Of a DNA stretch of 64,000 bases, positions 7,382 through 16,079 are shown piece by piece. Source of the stretch: Betaproteobacteria bacterium. GTDB taxonomy: Bacteria; Pseudomonadota; Gammaproteobacteria; Burkholderiales; CAIKXV01. Under the pieces are notes generated by a model that did not search any database, was not told the DNA's origin, and was given only the letters and a program-made list of their open reading frames with translations. The stretch spans positions 264,431 through 328,430 of the forward strand of contig CANGYF010000003.1 of assembly GCA_947458265.1 (NCBI GenBank), read 5' to 3'. The position numbers were made by a program, and so were the translations under genes. Within the stretch, counting starts at the first letter, position 1. Each line of letters opens with the position of its first letter.

Positions 7382-9486
7382 CGAAACACCATCACGCAGT
7401 CGACCGCCACCGCAGCATCGGTCGACAGCAGCACCGGGTTGAGGTCGAGCTCCTCCAGCCGGTCTCCGGCAGCGGCGCCGAAGCGCGATACCGCGCACAG
7501 CAGCTCGACCAGCGCCGCGCGGTCGACCGGCGGCTTGCCACGCGCCCCGGACAGGATCGCCCGGCCGCGCAGTTCGTCGAGCATCGCACCGGCCTCGAAT
7601 GGCGTCACCGGGCAGCGGCGGAACGCGACATCCTTCATCACCTCGACCAGGATGCCGCCCAGGCCGGCCATCAGCACCGGGCCGAACGACGGGTCGTTTT
7701 TCAGGCCGATCACGAACTCGACATGGCCGCCGGCCATCTTCTGCACCACGACGCCGTCGATGCGGGCCTGCGGGTCGTAGGCTTTCGCGGCCGCCAGCAC
7801 CAGGGCTGCGGCGGCGCGTACCGCCTCGGTATCGCCCAGGCCCAGCTTCACGCCGTCGGCCTCGGTCTTGTGCAGGATGTCGGGCGATTCGATCTTCACC
7901 GCCACCGGCCAGCCAAGCGTCGCGGCTGCGCTGGCCGCAGCCGTTGCATCCTGCGCCAGTGCGATCGGTGCCGACGACACGCCGCAGGCCTCGAGCAGCC
8001 GTGTCGCCTCGATCGTGCCGACCACGCCCGGTGCGGGCAGCGACAGTGCCGGCAGCGTCACCGCGGCGCGCGCCGCGCGATCGGCGAGCCAGGCGCGCCG
8101 CGCCTGCGCATAGCCGATCAGCCCGGCCACCGCATCGACTGCCGGCTCGGCCCCGCGCAGCACCGGGATGCCGGCCTCGCGGCACAGCTTCAGGGCCTGG
8201 TCGGACGCAGCCACCCAGCACAGCACGAACGGCTTGTCGGTCTCCGCCTTCACCGTGCAGAACAGGTCGACCAGCATCTGCGCATAGGGATCCATCGAAA
8301 GGATCCAGACGATGCCCACATGCACCGACGGATCGGCCAGGGTCAGGCGCAGCCCGTTCAGCAGGATCTCCGGCTCCGCGATGAACTGCGCGGTGACATC
8401 GACCGGGTTGGCGCCGGAACCGAACGCGGGCAGCACCTCGCGCAGCTTCGCCTGCGTCTCGTCGGACAGCGTCGGCAGCGACAGGCCGAGTTCCTCGGCG
8501 CGGTCGGCGATCAGTACGCCGGCACCGCCAGACTGGGTGACCAGCCCGATGCCGCTGCCCTCGGGCAGGTTGCAATGCGCGAGCACGTCGACCATGTCGA
8601 GCATGTGCTCTTCGTTTCGTGCGCGGATGATGCCGAACTGCCGGGCCAGCCCGTCGAACACTCGGTCTTCGCCGGCGAGCGAGCCGGTGTGCGAGGCGGC
8701 GGCGCGTGCGCCGGCCTGACTGCGGCCGACCTTGGTCACCACGATCGGTTTGCCGGCTTCCAGTGCACGCTCGGCCAGCGACAGCAGGCCGCCACCGTCC
8801 TTGAAACCCTCGATGTAGCCGCAGCCGACGCGGATGCGCGGGTCGGCCAGCACCTCGTCCATGATCTCGACCAGGGTCGCATCGCATTCGTTGCCGGTGT
8901 TGACGAAGTAGCCGAGGCCGAGGTGGCGCCGGCGCGCCAGCGTCGCGATCGCCGAGCCGAACGCGCCCGACTGCGTGACGAAGCCGACCGGCCCTTCCAA
9001 CACGTCGCCGCTGCCGTACTGGCTGAAGGTCGCGATCACCTTGTCGAACGAGTTGACCAGGCCCAGGCAGTTCGGCCCGCACAGTCGCACGTTGCCCTCG
9101 CGCGCGACCGCGACCAGTTCGTCCTCGAGCGCATGGCCCTTCTCGCCCATCTCGCCGAAGCCGGAGCTGTAGATGATCGCGGCTGGCACGCCCTTCTTCC
9201 CGAGTGCCCGCACCTGCTCGATCACGAAGCGCGCCGGCACGGTGATGATCGCCATGTCGACCGGTCCGGGGATGTCGCCGACCGTCGGGTAGCAGCGCAG
9301 GTCGCCGCCCGGGTGGGCGATATGGTCGTACTTCGGGTTGACCGGGTAGATGCTTCCGCCATAGCCCTTGTCGACCAGGAATTTCAGCGTGCGGCCGTTG
9401 AGTTTCTGCAGGTCGTTCGATGCACCGAGGATGGCGATCGAGCGCGGGGCGATGAGGGCGCGGATGGCTGGGTTCATGACCGTCAT
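7378..9486 (-). CDS. ADP-forming acyl-CoA synthetase (acetate--CoA ligase family)
   Basis: A 702-residue NDP-forming acyl-CoA synthetase. It has an N-terminal CoA-binding domain (PRSIAILGASNDLQKLNGR), succinyl-CoA-ligase-like domains with VGFVTQSGAFGSA, SHTGSLAG (probable phosphohistidine region) and GLVTQSGGAGVLIADRA, and a C-terminal ATP-grasp domain with PVAVKIESPDILHKTEADG. No acetyltransferase domain is attached, so it is the plain ADP-forming type rather than the Pat type. It interconverts acyl-CoA + ADP + Pi with acid + CoA + ATP. Two starts (9486, 9477) are possible and neither has a clear ribosome site. The gene is divergent from the leuC-like gene. Confidence 0.9.
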   Translation of the reverse strand: MTVMNPAIRALIAPRSIAILGASNDLQKLNGRTLKFLVDKGYGGSIYPVNPKYDHIAHPGGDLRCYPTVGDIPGPVDMAIITVPARFVIEQVRALGKKGVPAAIIYSSGFGEMGEKGHALEDELVAVAREGNVRLCGPNCLGLVNSFDKVIATFSQYGSGDVLEGPVGFVTQSGAFGSAIATLARRRHLGLGYFVNTGNECDATLVEIMDEVLADPRIRVGCGYIEGFKDGGGLLSLAERALEAGKPIVVTKVGRSQAGARAAASHTGSLAGEDRVFDGLARQFGIIRARNEEHMLDMVDVLAHCNLPEGSGIGLVTQSGGAGVLIADRAEELGLSLPTLSDETQAKLREVLPAFGSGANPVDVTAQFIAEPEILLNGLRLTLADPSVHVGIVWILSMDPYAQMLVDLFCTVKAETDKPFVLCWVAASDQALKLCREAGIPVLRGAEPAVDAVAGLIGYAQARRAWLADRAARAAVTLPALSLPAPGVVGTIEATRLLEACGVSSAPIALAQDATAAASAAATLGWPVAVKIESPDILHKTEADGVKLGLGDTEAVRAAAALVLAAAKAYDPQARIDGVVVQKMAGGHVEFVIGLKNDPSFGPVLMAGLGGILVEVMKDVAFRRCPVTPFEAGAMLDELRGRAILSGARGKPPVDRAALVELLCAVSRFGAAAGDRLEELDLNPVLLSTDAAVAVDCVMVFR

Positions 9487-9620
9487 TCTAACCGCCGGTT
9501 ATCCCACCGGCGACCACCCGCGGCCGCGGCCCGGCAGCGTGCCGGCGGGCCGTGTGCACTGCCGCATCCGCGAATTCGGCGAGAATCGCGGCTTCCTGCC
9601 TCCTGACGCGAGCGTCCCCG

Positions 9621-11051
9621 ATGCCAGCCGAACCCGCCTCCAACCAGCCCTCGACGCTGTTCGAGAAGATCTGGAATGCGCATGTGATCGAACAGGGCAG
9701 CGCCGACGATGCGCTGCTGCATGTCGACCAGAACTTCCTGCACGAGGGCGCATTCCTGGCCTTTGCCGCGCTGCGCAAGGAAGGGCGCACGGTGCGCCGC
9801 CCGAAGCAGCACTTCGCGGTGGCCGACCACTACGTGCCGACGCTGGGGCGCGAAGCCGGCATCGCCGGCATCACCGACCCCGAGGTCCGCGGGCTGATCG
9901 ACCTGCTCGAGCAGAACGCGGCCTGGGGCGGCATCGATTACGCCGGCATCGACGATCCGCGCCAGGGCATCGTGCATGTGATCGGGCCCGAACTGGGCCT
10001 GACCCATCCCGGCATGGTGATCACCTGCGGCGATTCGCACACTTCGACGCACGGCGCGTTCGGCGCGTTCGCGTTCGGCATGGGCGCCTCGCAGGTCAAG
10101 CAGGTGCTGGCCACGCAGTGCCTGTGGCAGCGCAAGCCGAAGCTGCTGCGCATCACGATCGATGGCACGCTGGCACCCGGCCTGTCCGGCAAGGACGTGA
10201 TCCTCGCGGTGATCGCGCAGATCGGCGCGGCCGGTGCCACCGGGCATGTGATCGAGTACGCCGGCAGCACCATCCGCTCGATGTCGATGGAGAACCGGCT
10301 GACCGTGTGCAACATGTCGATCGAGGCGGGCGCACGCGCCGGCATGATCAGCGCCGACGACACGACGTTCAACTACCTGCACGGCCGTCCGTTCGCGCCG
10401 AAGCATCAGCACTGGGACGCGGCGGTTGCCTACTGGCGCACGCTGAAGACCGACGAGGGCGCGACCTTCGACCGCGAGGTGCGGGTCGACGCCGGTGCGC
10501 TGGTGCCGATGGTGACCTGGGGCACCAGCCCCGGACAGGGCCTGCCGATCACCGGCCGCGTGCCCGACCCGGCGGCGCTGTCTGGCGATGCGCGGCGCGC
10601 GGTCGAATCCGCGCTGGCCTACATGGGACTGCAGCCCGGGCAGGCGATGGATGGCCTGCCGGTCGACCGCGTGTTCATCGGCTCGTGCACCAACAGCCGG
10701 CTCGACGACATCCGCGCCGCGGCCGCGGTGGTGCGCGGACGCAAGGCGAAGATCCCGGCGTTCGTGTCGCCCGGGTCGACGCAGATCAAGCGCGAGGCCG
10801 AGGCCGAGGGACTCGACCGGGTGTTCATCGAGGCGGGCATCGAATGGCGTGCGTCTGGCTGCTCGATGTGCGTCGGCACCAACGGCGACCTGCTCAAGCC
10901 GGGCGAGCGTTCCGCGTCGACCTCGAACCGCAACTTCGAGGGACGCCAGGGACGCGGCGCGCGTACCCACCTGGTGAGCCCCGCGATGGCCGCCGCCGCC
11001 GCGGTCACCGGTACCCTGACCGACGTGCGCCGGCTGCTGGCTGCAGGCTGA
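9621..11051 (+). CDS. leuC: 3-isopropylmalate dehydratase family, large subunit
   Basis: A 476-residue aconitase-superfamily protein. The three [4Fe-4S] cysteines are present: Cys356 in GSCTNSR and Cys414/Cys417 in GCSMCVG. HGAFGAFAFGMGASQVKQVL and TFNYLHGRPFAPK match LeuC. With the following small subunit it should isomerise 2- to 3-isopropylmalate or a similar hydroxy-dicarboxylate. leuB and leuA are absent; instead a D-2-hydroxyacid dehydrogenase follows, so this may be a paralogue used outside leucine synthesis. The ATG at 9621 was chosen because homology begins there; the upstream extension is out of character. Confidence 0.9.
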   Translation: MPAEPASNQPSTLFEKIWNAHVIEQGSADDALLHVDQNFLHEGAFLAFAALRKEGRTVRRPKQHFAVADHYVPTLGREAGIAGITDPEVRGLIDLLEQNAAWGGIDYAGIDDPRQGIVHVIGPELGLTHPGMVITCGDSHTSTHGAFGAFAFGMGASQVKQVLATQCLWQRKPKLLRITIDGTLAPGLSGKDVILAVIAQIGAAGATGHVIEYAGSTIRSMSMENRLTVCNMSIEAGARAGMISADDTTFNYLHGRPFAPKHQHWDAAVAYWRTLKTDEGATFDREVRVDAGALVPMVTWGTSPGQGLPITGRVPDPAALSGDARRAVESALAYMGLQPGQAMDGLPVDRVFIGSCTNSRLDDIRAAAAVVRGRKAKIPAFVSPGSTQIKREAEAEGLDRVFIEAGIEWRASGCSMCVGTNGDLLKPGERSASTSNRNFEGRQGRGARTHLVSPAMAAAAAVTGTLTDVRRLLAAG

Positions 11052-11062
11052 GGAGAGACACG

Positions 11063-11674
11063 ATGCAACCGTTCACCACCTTCACCGCGGTCGCCGCGCC
11101 GCTGGACATCACCAACGTCAACACAGACATGCTGATCCCGGCGCGCTTCCTGCGAAAGCCGCGCGACGAGCGCTACGGGACCTACCTGTTCCACGACCTG
11201 CGCCATGACGAGGACGGCCGCCTGCGCGACAGCTTCGTGCTGAACGAAGAGGTCTACCAGGACGCGAAGATCCTGGTCGCCGGCGCCAACTTCGGCTGCG
11301 GCTCGTCGCGCGAGAGCGCGGTGTACGTGCTGCTCGACTCCGGCTTCCGCTGCGTGATCGCGCCCTCGTTCGGCGACATCTTCTTCGGCAATGCGCTGCA
11401 GAACGGCGTGCTGCCGGTGGTGCTGCCCGAGGCCGAGTGCATCGAGCTGCGGGCCTTTCTCGATGCCAACCCGGGCGCGACGATCACCGCCGACCTGCAG
11501 GCGCAGACCGTGGCGGCCGGCGACGGCAAGGTACGACGGTTCGCGCTCGATCCGCTGCGTCGCGAACGCATGCTGAAGGGGCTGGACGAGATCGGGCTGA
11601 CGCTGACCCGGCTGCCGGCGATCGAATCCTTCGAGCAGGGCTACGCGGCGGCGCGGCCGTGGCTCGATCGCTGA
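11063..11674 (+). CDS. leuD: 3-isopropylmalate dehydratase family, small subunit
   Basis: A 203-residue swivelling domain of the isopropylmalate isomerase/aconitase family. It starts with MQPFTTFTAVAAPLDITNVNTDMLIPARFL and has the signature GANFGCGSSRESAV, PSFGDIFFGNALQNGVLPVVL and a hydrophobic C-terminus, as in LeuD. It follows the large subunit by 11 bases with GAGGAGAG ahead of its ATG and will act as its partner. Substrate preference within the family cannot be read from sequence. Confidence 0.92.
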   Translation: MQPFTTFTAVAAPLDITNVNTDMLIPARFLRKPRDERYGTYLFHDLRHDEDGRLRDSFVLNEEVYQDAKILVAGANFGCGSSRESAVYVLLDSGFRCVIAPSFGDIFFGNALQNGVLPVVLPEAECIELRAFLDANPGATITADLQAQTVAAGDGKVRRFALDPLRRERMLKGLDEIGLTLTRLPAIESFEQGYAAARPWLDR

Positions 11675-11685
11675 GGCCCGCCCCG

Positions 11686-12675
11686 ATGCCGACGCTGCTG
11701 GTATCGACACCTTTCGAACGCGAGTTCGGCGCCGAACTGCGCACGTTTGCGGCCGGCCATGGCATCGCGCTCGAGCTCGTGCTGCTGCCCGAGGACGCGG
11801 ACGCCCGCGTCGGCGCCGAGGACACCGCGCGCATCGACGCTGCGCTGTTCTCCGGAGACATCCATCCCGGATGGTCGCGCTCCTTCTATTCCACGCTGCG
11901 CAAGGCGGCAGGGCTCAAGTGGCTGCATGTGTTCAATGCCGGCGTCGATGCGCCGATCTTCACCGAGCTGATGCAGCGCGGCGTGCGCCTGTCGACGTCC
12001 TCGGGCACCAATGCCGAGGCGGTGGCCAATTCCGCGCTGGCCGGGCTGCTCGCCCTGTCGCGCGGCCTGCCGGGGTGGATGCAGTTGCAGCGCGAGCGAC
12101 GCTGGCGCAAGCGCACGCGTGCCGAGGCGCCGCCGGACCTGCGCGGACAGACGATGCTGCTGCTGGGCGCAGGCGCGATCGGCGGCCACATCGCCACGGT
12201 GGCGCGCGCGATCGGCCTCCATGTGGTGGTGGTCCGCCGCAGCGCTGCGCGCGAGGGCGATCCGGCGCACGAGACGCATCCGCCGTCCGCGCTGGCCTCG
12301 CTGCTGCCGCGCGCCGACTGGCTGGTGATCGCCTGTCCGCTGACGCCGGAAACCCGCGGCATCATCGATGCGGGTGCTCTTTCATTGCTGCCGGCCGGCG
12401 CGCACCTGGTCAACATCGGCCGCGGCGAAGTCGTCGACCAGCCGGCGATGATCGATGCGCTCGCGTCCGGCCGCCTGGCCGGTGCCTATCTCGACGTGTT
12501 CGATCCGGAGCCCCTGCCGCCCGAGTCGCCGCTGTGGGACATGCCCAGCGTGATCGTGTCGCCGCACGACGCAGCGAGTGCCGCGGGCAACGACCGGCGG
12601 GTGTTCGAGCTGTTCCGGGAGAACCTCGGGCGCTGGCAGGCGGGGCAGGTGCTGGAGAACGAGGTACGCGACTGA
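11686..12675 (+). CDS. D-2-hydroxyacid dehydrogenase (NAD(P)-dependent)
   Basis: A 329-residue enzyme of the D-isomer-specific 2-hydroxyacid dehydrogenase family. The Rossmann motif is MLLLGAGAIGGHIA, the catalytic Arg lies in LVNIGRGEVVDQ, the Glu region is DVFDPEPLP and the catalytic His is in VSPHDAAS. It reduces 2-oxoacids to D-2-hydroxyacids or the reverse. It starts 11 bases after leuD, so the three genes form an operon. This pairing hints that the isomerase pair and this dehydrogenase act on one carboxylic-acid route, but no substrate is evident. Confidence 0.9.
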   Translation: MPTLLVSTPFEREFGAELRTFAAGHGIALELVLLPEDADARVGAEDTARIDAALFSGDIHPGWSRSFYSTLRKAAGLKWLHVFNAGVDAPIFTELMQRGVRLSTSSGTNAEAVANSALAGLLALSRGLPGWMQLQRERRWRKRTRAEAPPDLRGQTMLLLGAGAIGGHIATVARAIGLHVVVVRRSAAREGDPAHETHPPSALASLLPRADWLVIACPLTPETRGIIDAGALSLLPAGAHLVNIGRGEVVDQPAMIDALASGRLAGAYLDVFDPEPLPPESPLWDMPSVIVSPHDAASAAGNDRRVFELFRENLGRWQAGQVLENEVRD

Positions 12676-12691
12676 CGGGCATGGTTCATGC

Positions 12692-12731
12692 GGGCGCCCC
12701 TGGGACATCAGACTGTCTACCAGGAGCGCCC
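12692..12731 (+). promoter_or_regulatory. Hairpin that covers the ribosome site of the PEP-CTERM gene
   Basis: GGGCGCCCCTGG (12692-12703) can pair with CCAGGAGCGCCC (12720-12731) in 11 of 12 positions (one C-A mismatch), and GACA (12704-12707) pairs with TGTC (12714-12717) inside the loop. The right arm contains the AGGAG ribosome site and ends directly at the ATG (12732). Folded mRNA would hide the site; it could also act as a terminator-like barrier after the dehydrogenase gene. Confidence 0.5.
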
Positions 12732-13349
12732 ATGAACGGTACGAGGCTCGCGAGGCTCTTCTTTGTTTCAGCCGTGCTGCTCGGCTCGATGGCGGGTGCC
12801 GAGGCCCGAGCGCAACAGGTCACGGTCGATTTCGATTCGGCCGCACTGACCTCCCTGTCCTCCGCGGACTATCTGGAGGACGGGTTCCTGATGCAAAGGC
12901 TCTCCGGTCATTACGACATCCTGGCGCCTGGTCTCAACGCATTCATCACGCCCTACCTCAGCCTGGACATCCGGCCGCTGGCGGGCGAGACGGTCAGTGC
13001 GGTCCGCTTCAGCTTCACCGGTGGCCGGTTCGATCTTCGGTCGCTCGATGTGAGCGATGCCACGAGCCCGGGGTTCGGCGAGCAGTTGATCGCGTCCTCC
13101 GCGGGAGGGCAGCGATCCCTCGAGTCCGCTGGCACCGAGACGTTCTCGGGCCTGCTCTGGAGCGATCTCGACTGGATCATCCTGTCCGGATCGGTGCCCA
13201 TCCTGGGTCCCGGTTTCGACAATCTCGTGTTCCAGCCGGTGGTGCCGTTGCCTGCCGCGGCGCTGCTGGCCGTTTCGGGGCTGGCCGTGATGTGTGTCGT
13301 GGCGGGCCGGCGGCGCCGTCCGATATGGGAGGATGGCGTCGAGCAGTGA
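12732..13349 (+). CDS. PEP-CTERM-type secreted protein (VPLPA variant)
   Basis: A 205-residue exported protein. Residues 1-29 form a signal peptide ending near AEARAQQ. The body (residues 30-170) is a beta-rich domain of unknown function with no cysteines. The C-terminus is VVPLPAAALLAVSGLAVMCV followed by AGRRRR, a sorting signal of the PEP-CTERM family in which VPLPA replaces VPEP, then a membrane helix and an Arg cluster. Such proteins are cut and anchored by an exosortase and often belong to exopolysaccharide/biofilm matrix systems; no exosortase gene is in the window. The AGGAG site before the ATG lies in a strong hairpin. Confidence 0.8.
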   Translation: MNGTRLARLFFVSAVLLGSMAGAEARAQQVTVDFDSAALTSLSSADYLEDGFLMQRLSGHYDILAPGLNAFITPYLSLDIRPLAGETVSAVRFSFTGGRFDLRSLDVSDATSPGFGEQLIASSAGGQRSLESAGTETFSGLLWSDLDWIILSGSVPILGPGFDNLVFQPVVPLPAAALLAVSGLAVMCVVAGRRRRPIWEDGVEQ

Positions 13350-13361
13350 GCCGGCGTCCTG

Positions 13362-14207
13362 CTAGCCGGCCTTGATCGCCACCACGCCGGCGCACACCAC
13401 GCTCACCGAAACGATCCGTACCCAGCCGAAGCGCTCGCGCAGCACCAGTGCGGCGATCAGCAGGCCGAGGATGACCGACACTTCGCGCAGTGCGGCCACG
13501 AGCGATACCGGCGCGTGCTTCATCGCCCACAAGGTGATGCCGTACGAGATCGCGGTGCAGGCGCCGCCGAGCAGCGCGATCTTCCAGGTCGTGCGGGCGG
13601 TCGACCAGAGCAGCGCGGGCCCGCGGGTGGCGAGGCCGATGGCGAGCATGCCGGGTGCGATCAGCAGCAGCAGCCAGGCCAGATAGGCACCGGCATGGCC
13701 CGATGCGCGGGCACCGAGTGCATCGTTCAGCGTGTAGGCGACGACCGTGGCGGCGACGACCAGCACGACCGCGAACGCACGGCGATCCAGCGCGCCGCTG
13801 CGCGAGGACTCGGCCAGCAGCGCCAGCACGCCTGCGCTGACCAGGGCGATGCCGGCCAGCCCGAGCGGGCTCACCGCTTCGCCCAGCCAGGCGATCGCCA
13901 GGGCGGTCGTGGCCAGCGGCGGCAGGCCGCGCATCAGCGGATAGGCGACCGACAGGTCGACCCGCGCATAGGCGAGGCCGACGAAAGAGAAGTAGAACAG
14001 ATGGATCAGCACCGACTGCGCGAGGAAGCGCCAGCTCTCCGGCGACGGGGCCGGCAGCAGCAGTACCGCCGGGATCGACCATGCCCCGGCGGCGCAGCAG
14101 ACCAGCACGGTCAGCGCCAGCTTGTCGGCCGAGGCCTTGACCAGCGTGTTCCAGGTCGCGTGCAGCAGCGCACCGAACAGGACGGCGAGGGCGACATCGG
14201 TGTGCAT
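13362..14207 (-). CDS. EamA/DMT-family transporter
   Basis: A 281-residue polytopic membrane protein with about ten hydrophobic helices arranged as two EamA repeats. The first repeat holds GALLHATWNTLVKASADKLA and ends in ALAIAWLGEAVSPLGLAGIAL, the second ends in REVSVILGLLIAALVLRERF, both typical of the drug/metabolite transporter family. It probably exports small metabolites or amino acids. It is convergent with the PEP-CTERM gene at a 12-base gap and is followed upstream by a 96-base gap to the SOUL gene. Substrate unknown. Confidence 0.88.
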   Translation of the reverse strand: MHTDVALAVLFGALLHATWNTLVKASADKLALTVLVCCAAGAWSIPAVLLLPAPSPESWRFLAQSVLIHLFYFSFVGLAYARVDLSVAYPLMRGLPPLATTALAIAWLGEAVSPLGLAGIALVSAGVLALLAESSRSGALDRRAFAVVLVVAATVVAYTLNDALGARASGHAGAYLAWLLLLIAPGMLAIGLATRGPALLWSTARTTWKIALLGGACTAISYGITLWAMKHAPVSLVAALREVSVILGLLIAALVLRERFGWVRIVSVSVVCAGVVAIKAG

Positions 14208-14303
14208 CGGTTGCTGGCTGGGGCCGTGACGACAGGGTGTACGCTGCGATGACCGATGGTACGGTCATCGACCCTTGCGTGACGCCTGCGAGCGCTGCCC
14301 CCG

Positions 14304-14993
14304 TCAGTAGCTGACCAGGATCTCGTTTCGGCGCAGGAACGGGATCGACCACGGCGGGTTATAGCGCGCGAGCTGTGGCGGCGCGGACGGCTGCAGGCCG
14401 CGTCCCTTCATCCAGCCGAGCAGCAGTGCGGTCTCCTCGCGCACCCGATCCTCGGTGACGAAACCCGAGAAGGTGCGCACCGCTGTGCGCTGGGCTGGCA
14501 CTTCGCGCAGCGACACCGTCGGGTCTTCCGGCACCGGCAGCGTCGCCATCGTGTACTGCGCGGGCATCACGAAGTGCATGCGCCACTTGCCGCCGCTGGC
14601 GGGTGCGCGCGGATCGGTCGCCGCTTCCGTCGTGACCGGTGCGGTCATCGCGATCTTCTGCCCTGCGCCGGGTTGCATGGTTACCGGCACCGTCATCGCG
14701 ATCTTCTCGCTGCCCTCGGCGGTGCGCGAGCGGTTGCGGCCGAAGATGTAGCCGGCGATACGGCGGAAGCCGGCGTTGGAACCCTCGCCGAGCGATCCCT
14801 CGACCCAGGTCTCGGCGACGATCATCGGTGCGTACAGGCGCAGCTCGAACGCGCCTTCGCGCTCGACGGTCTCGAACTTCGGTTCTTCGGTGGCCATGGC
14901 GACGGGGGCGAACGAGGCGGTCAGGACGAGCAGGGCTGCCAGCAGCAGGGCAGTGGGGGCGGCGGCGGGCAATCGGAAGGATGGCATGGGCAT
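14304..14993 (-). CDS. SOUL family haem-binding protein, exported
   Basis: A 229-residue protein with a signal peptide (residues 1-34, hydrophobic core TALLLAALLVLTASFAPVAM). It is followed by the SOUL/HBP domain: EEPKFETVEREGAFELRLY at its start, RIAGYIFGRNR, the paired KIAMTVPVT and KIAMTAPVT strands, and FVMPAQYTMATLP. SOUL proteins bind haem or related tetrapyrroles; bacterial members are poorly characterised. Two ATGs (14993, 14987) are possible. The gene is divergent from a Bug receptor gene with about 95 bases between them. Confidence 0.9.
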   Translation of the reverse strand: MPMPSFRLPAAAPTALLLAALLVLTASFAPVAMATEEPKFETVEREGAFELRLYAPMIVAETWVEGSLGEGSNAGFRRIAGYIFGRNRSRTAEGSEKIAMTVPVTMQPGAGQKIAMTAPVTTEAATDPRAPASGGKWRMHFVMPAQYTMATLPVPEDPTVSLREVPAQRTAVRTFSGFVTEDRVREETALLLGWMKGRGLQPSAPPQLARYNPPWSIPFLRRNEILVSY

Positions 14994-15087
14994 CGCGGGA
15001 GGTCGATCTGCAGGATGGGCCTGCGCGTTCGCTGGACGCACCGGATGGCCGGCGGTAGTCTCGCGGCAGAACCCTGGAGGAGGGAAG

Positions 15088-16071
15088 ATGGAACCCAGAA
15101 AAACCATATTCGGGATCGCCGTCCTGTGCGTCGCATTCGGCGCTGCGGGCAGTGTACTGGCCGCCGACGCACCGATGTCGCGGCCGCTGCGTGTCGTGGT
15201 GCCGTATCCGCCCGGCGGCACGTCGGATGCGCAGATCCGCATCATCGGGCCTAAGCTCACCGAGTCCATCGGCCAGCCGGTGCTGGTCGACAATCGTCCC
15301 GGTGCCTCCGGCATGCTGGGCGCCGAGCTGGTGGCCCGCTCCAACCCGGACGGCCATACGATGCTGATGACCGACGTCGGCAACCTGATCATGACCGGCA
15401 TCGTGCATCCGAACGCACCCTACGTGGTCGCGCGCGACTTCGCGCCGGTCACGCTCGTGTCGTTCACGCCGCACCTGCTGGGCGTGTTCCCCGGGTTGCC
15501 GGTGCAGTCGATCGCCGACCTGGTCAAGCACGCACGCGCCAACCCGGGCAAGCTCAACTTCGCCACCAGCCTCGGCGGTGCCACGCATTTCGCCGGGCTG
15601 CTGTTCTCGCAGCACTTCGGCATCAAGTGGGTGGAGATCCCGACCAAGGGCGGCACCGATTCGATCACCCAGGTGATGGGTGGCCAGTCCGACCTCGTCT
15701 TCAACAGCATGGTGTCGATGATGCCGCAGGGCAAGGCCGGCAAGCTGCGCATCCTCGCGGTCACCAGCCCGAAGCGTGTGCCGCAGTGGCCCGAGATGCC
15801 GACGATGGTCGAGGCCAGTGGCATTGCCGGCTTCAGCACCGGATCGTGGCAGGGTGTGCTGATGCCGGCTAAGGTGGCGCCGGCGATGGCGGCGCGCGTC
15901 AACCAGGAACTGGTCCGTGCGCTCGGCCTGGCCGAGGTTCGCGACCGTTTCTTCGCGCTCGGGACCGAGATCGTCGGCAACACGCCGGCGGAGTTCGGCA
16001 GCTGGCTGCGCGAGGAGGATGCGCGCTGGACGGTGGTCGCGAAGAAAGCGAACCTGAAGGTCTCGTTCTGA
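15088..16071 (+). CDS. Bug/TctC family solute receptor
   Basis: A 327-residue periplasmic receptor of the tripartite tricarboxylate transport type. The signal peptide covers residues 1-25 (cut near SVLAADA), then come RPLRVVVPYPPGGTSDAQ (first ligand loop), GQPVLVDNRPGASGMLGAE and the internal RILAVTSPKRVPQWPEMPTM, all hallmark Bug motifs. Such receptors bind carboxylates. No TctA/TctB membrane genes are adjacent, as is common for orphan Bug genes of Burkholderiales. A second Bug gene follows at 9-12 bases, so the two are co-transcribed. GGAGGAGGG precedes the ATG. Confidence 0.92.
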   Translation: MEPRKTIFGIAVLCVAFGAAGSVLAADAPMSRPLRVVVPYPPGGTSDAQIRIIGPKLTESIGQPVLVDNRPGASGMLGAELVARSNPDGHTMLMTDVGNLIMTGIVHPNAPYVVARDFAPVTLVSFTPHLLGVFPGLPVQSIADLVKHARANPGKLNFATSLGGATHFAGLLFSQHFGIKWVEIPTKGGTDSITQVMGGQSDLVFNSMVSMMPQGKAGKLRILAVTSPKRVPQWPEMPTMVEASGIAGFSTGSWQGVLMPAKVAPAMAARVNQELVRALGLAEVRDRFFALGTEIVGNTPAEFGSWLREEDARWTVVAKKANLKVSF

Positions 16072-16079
16072 CGGAGGCG

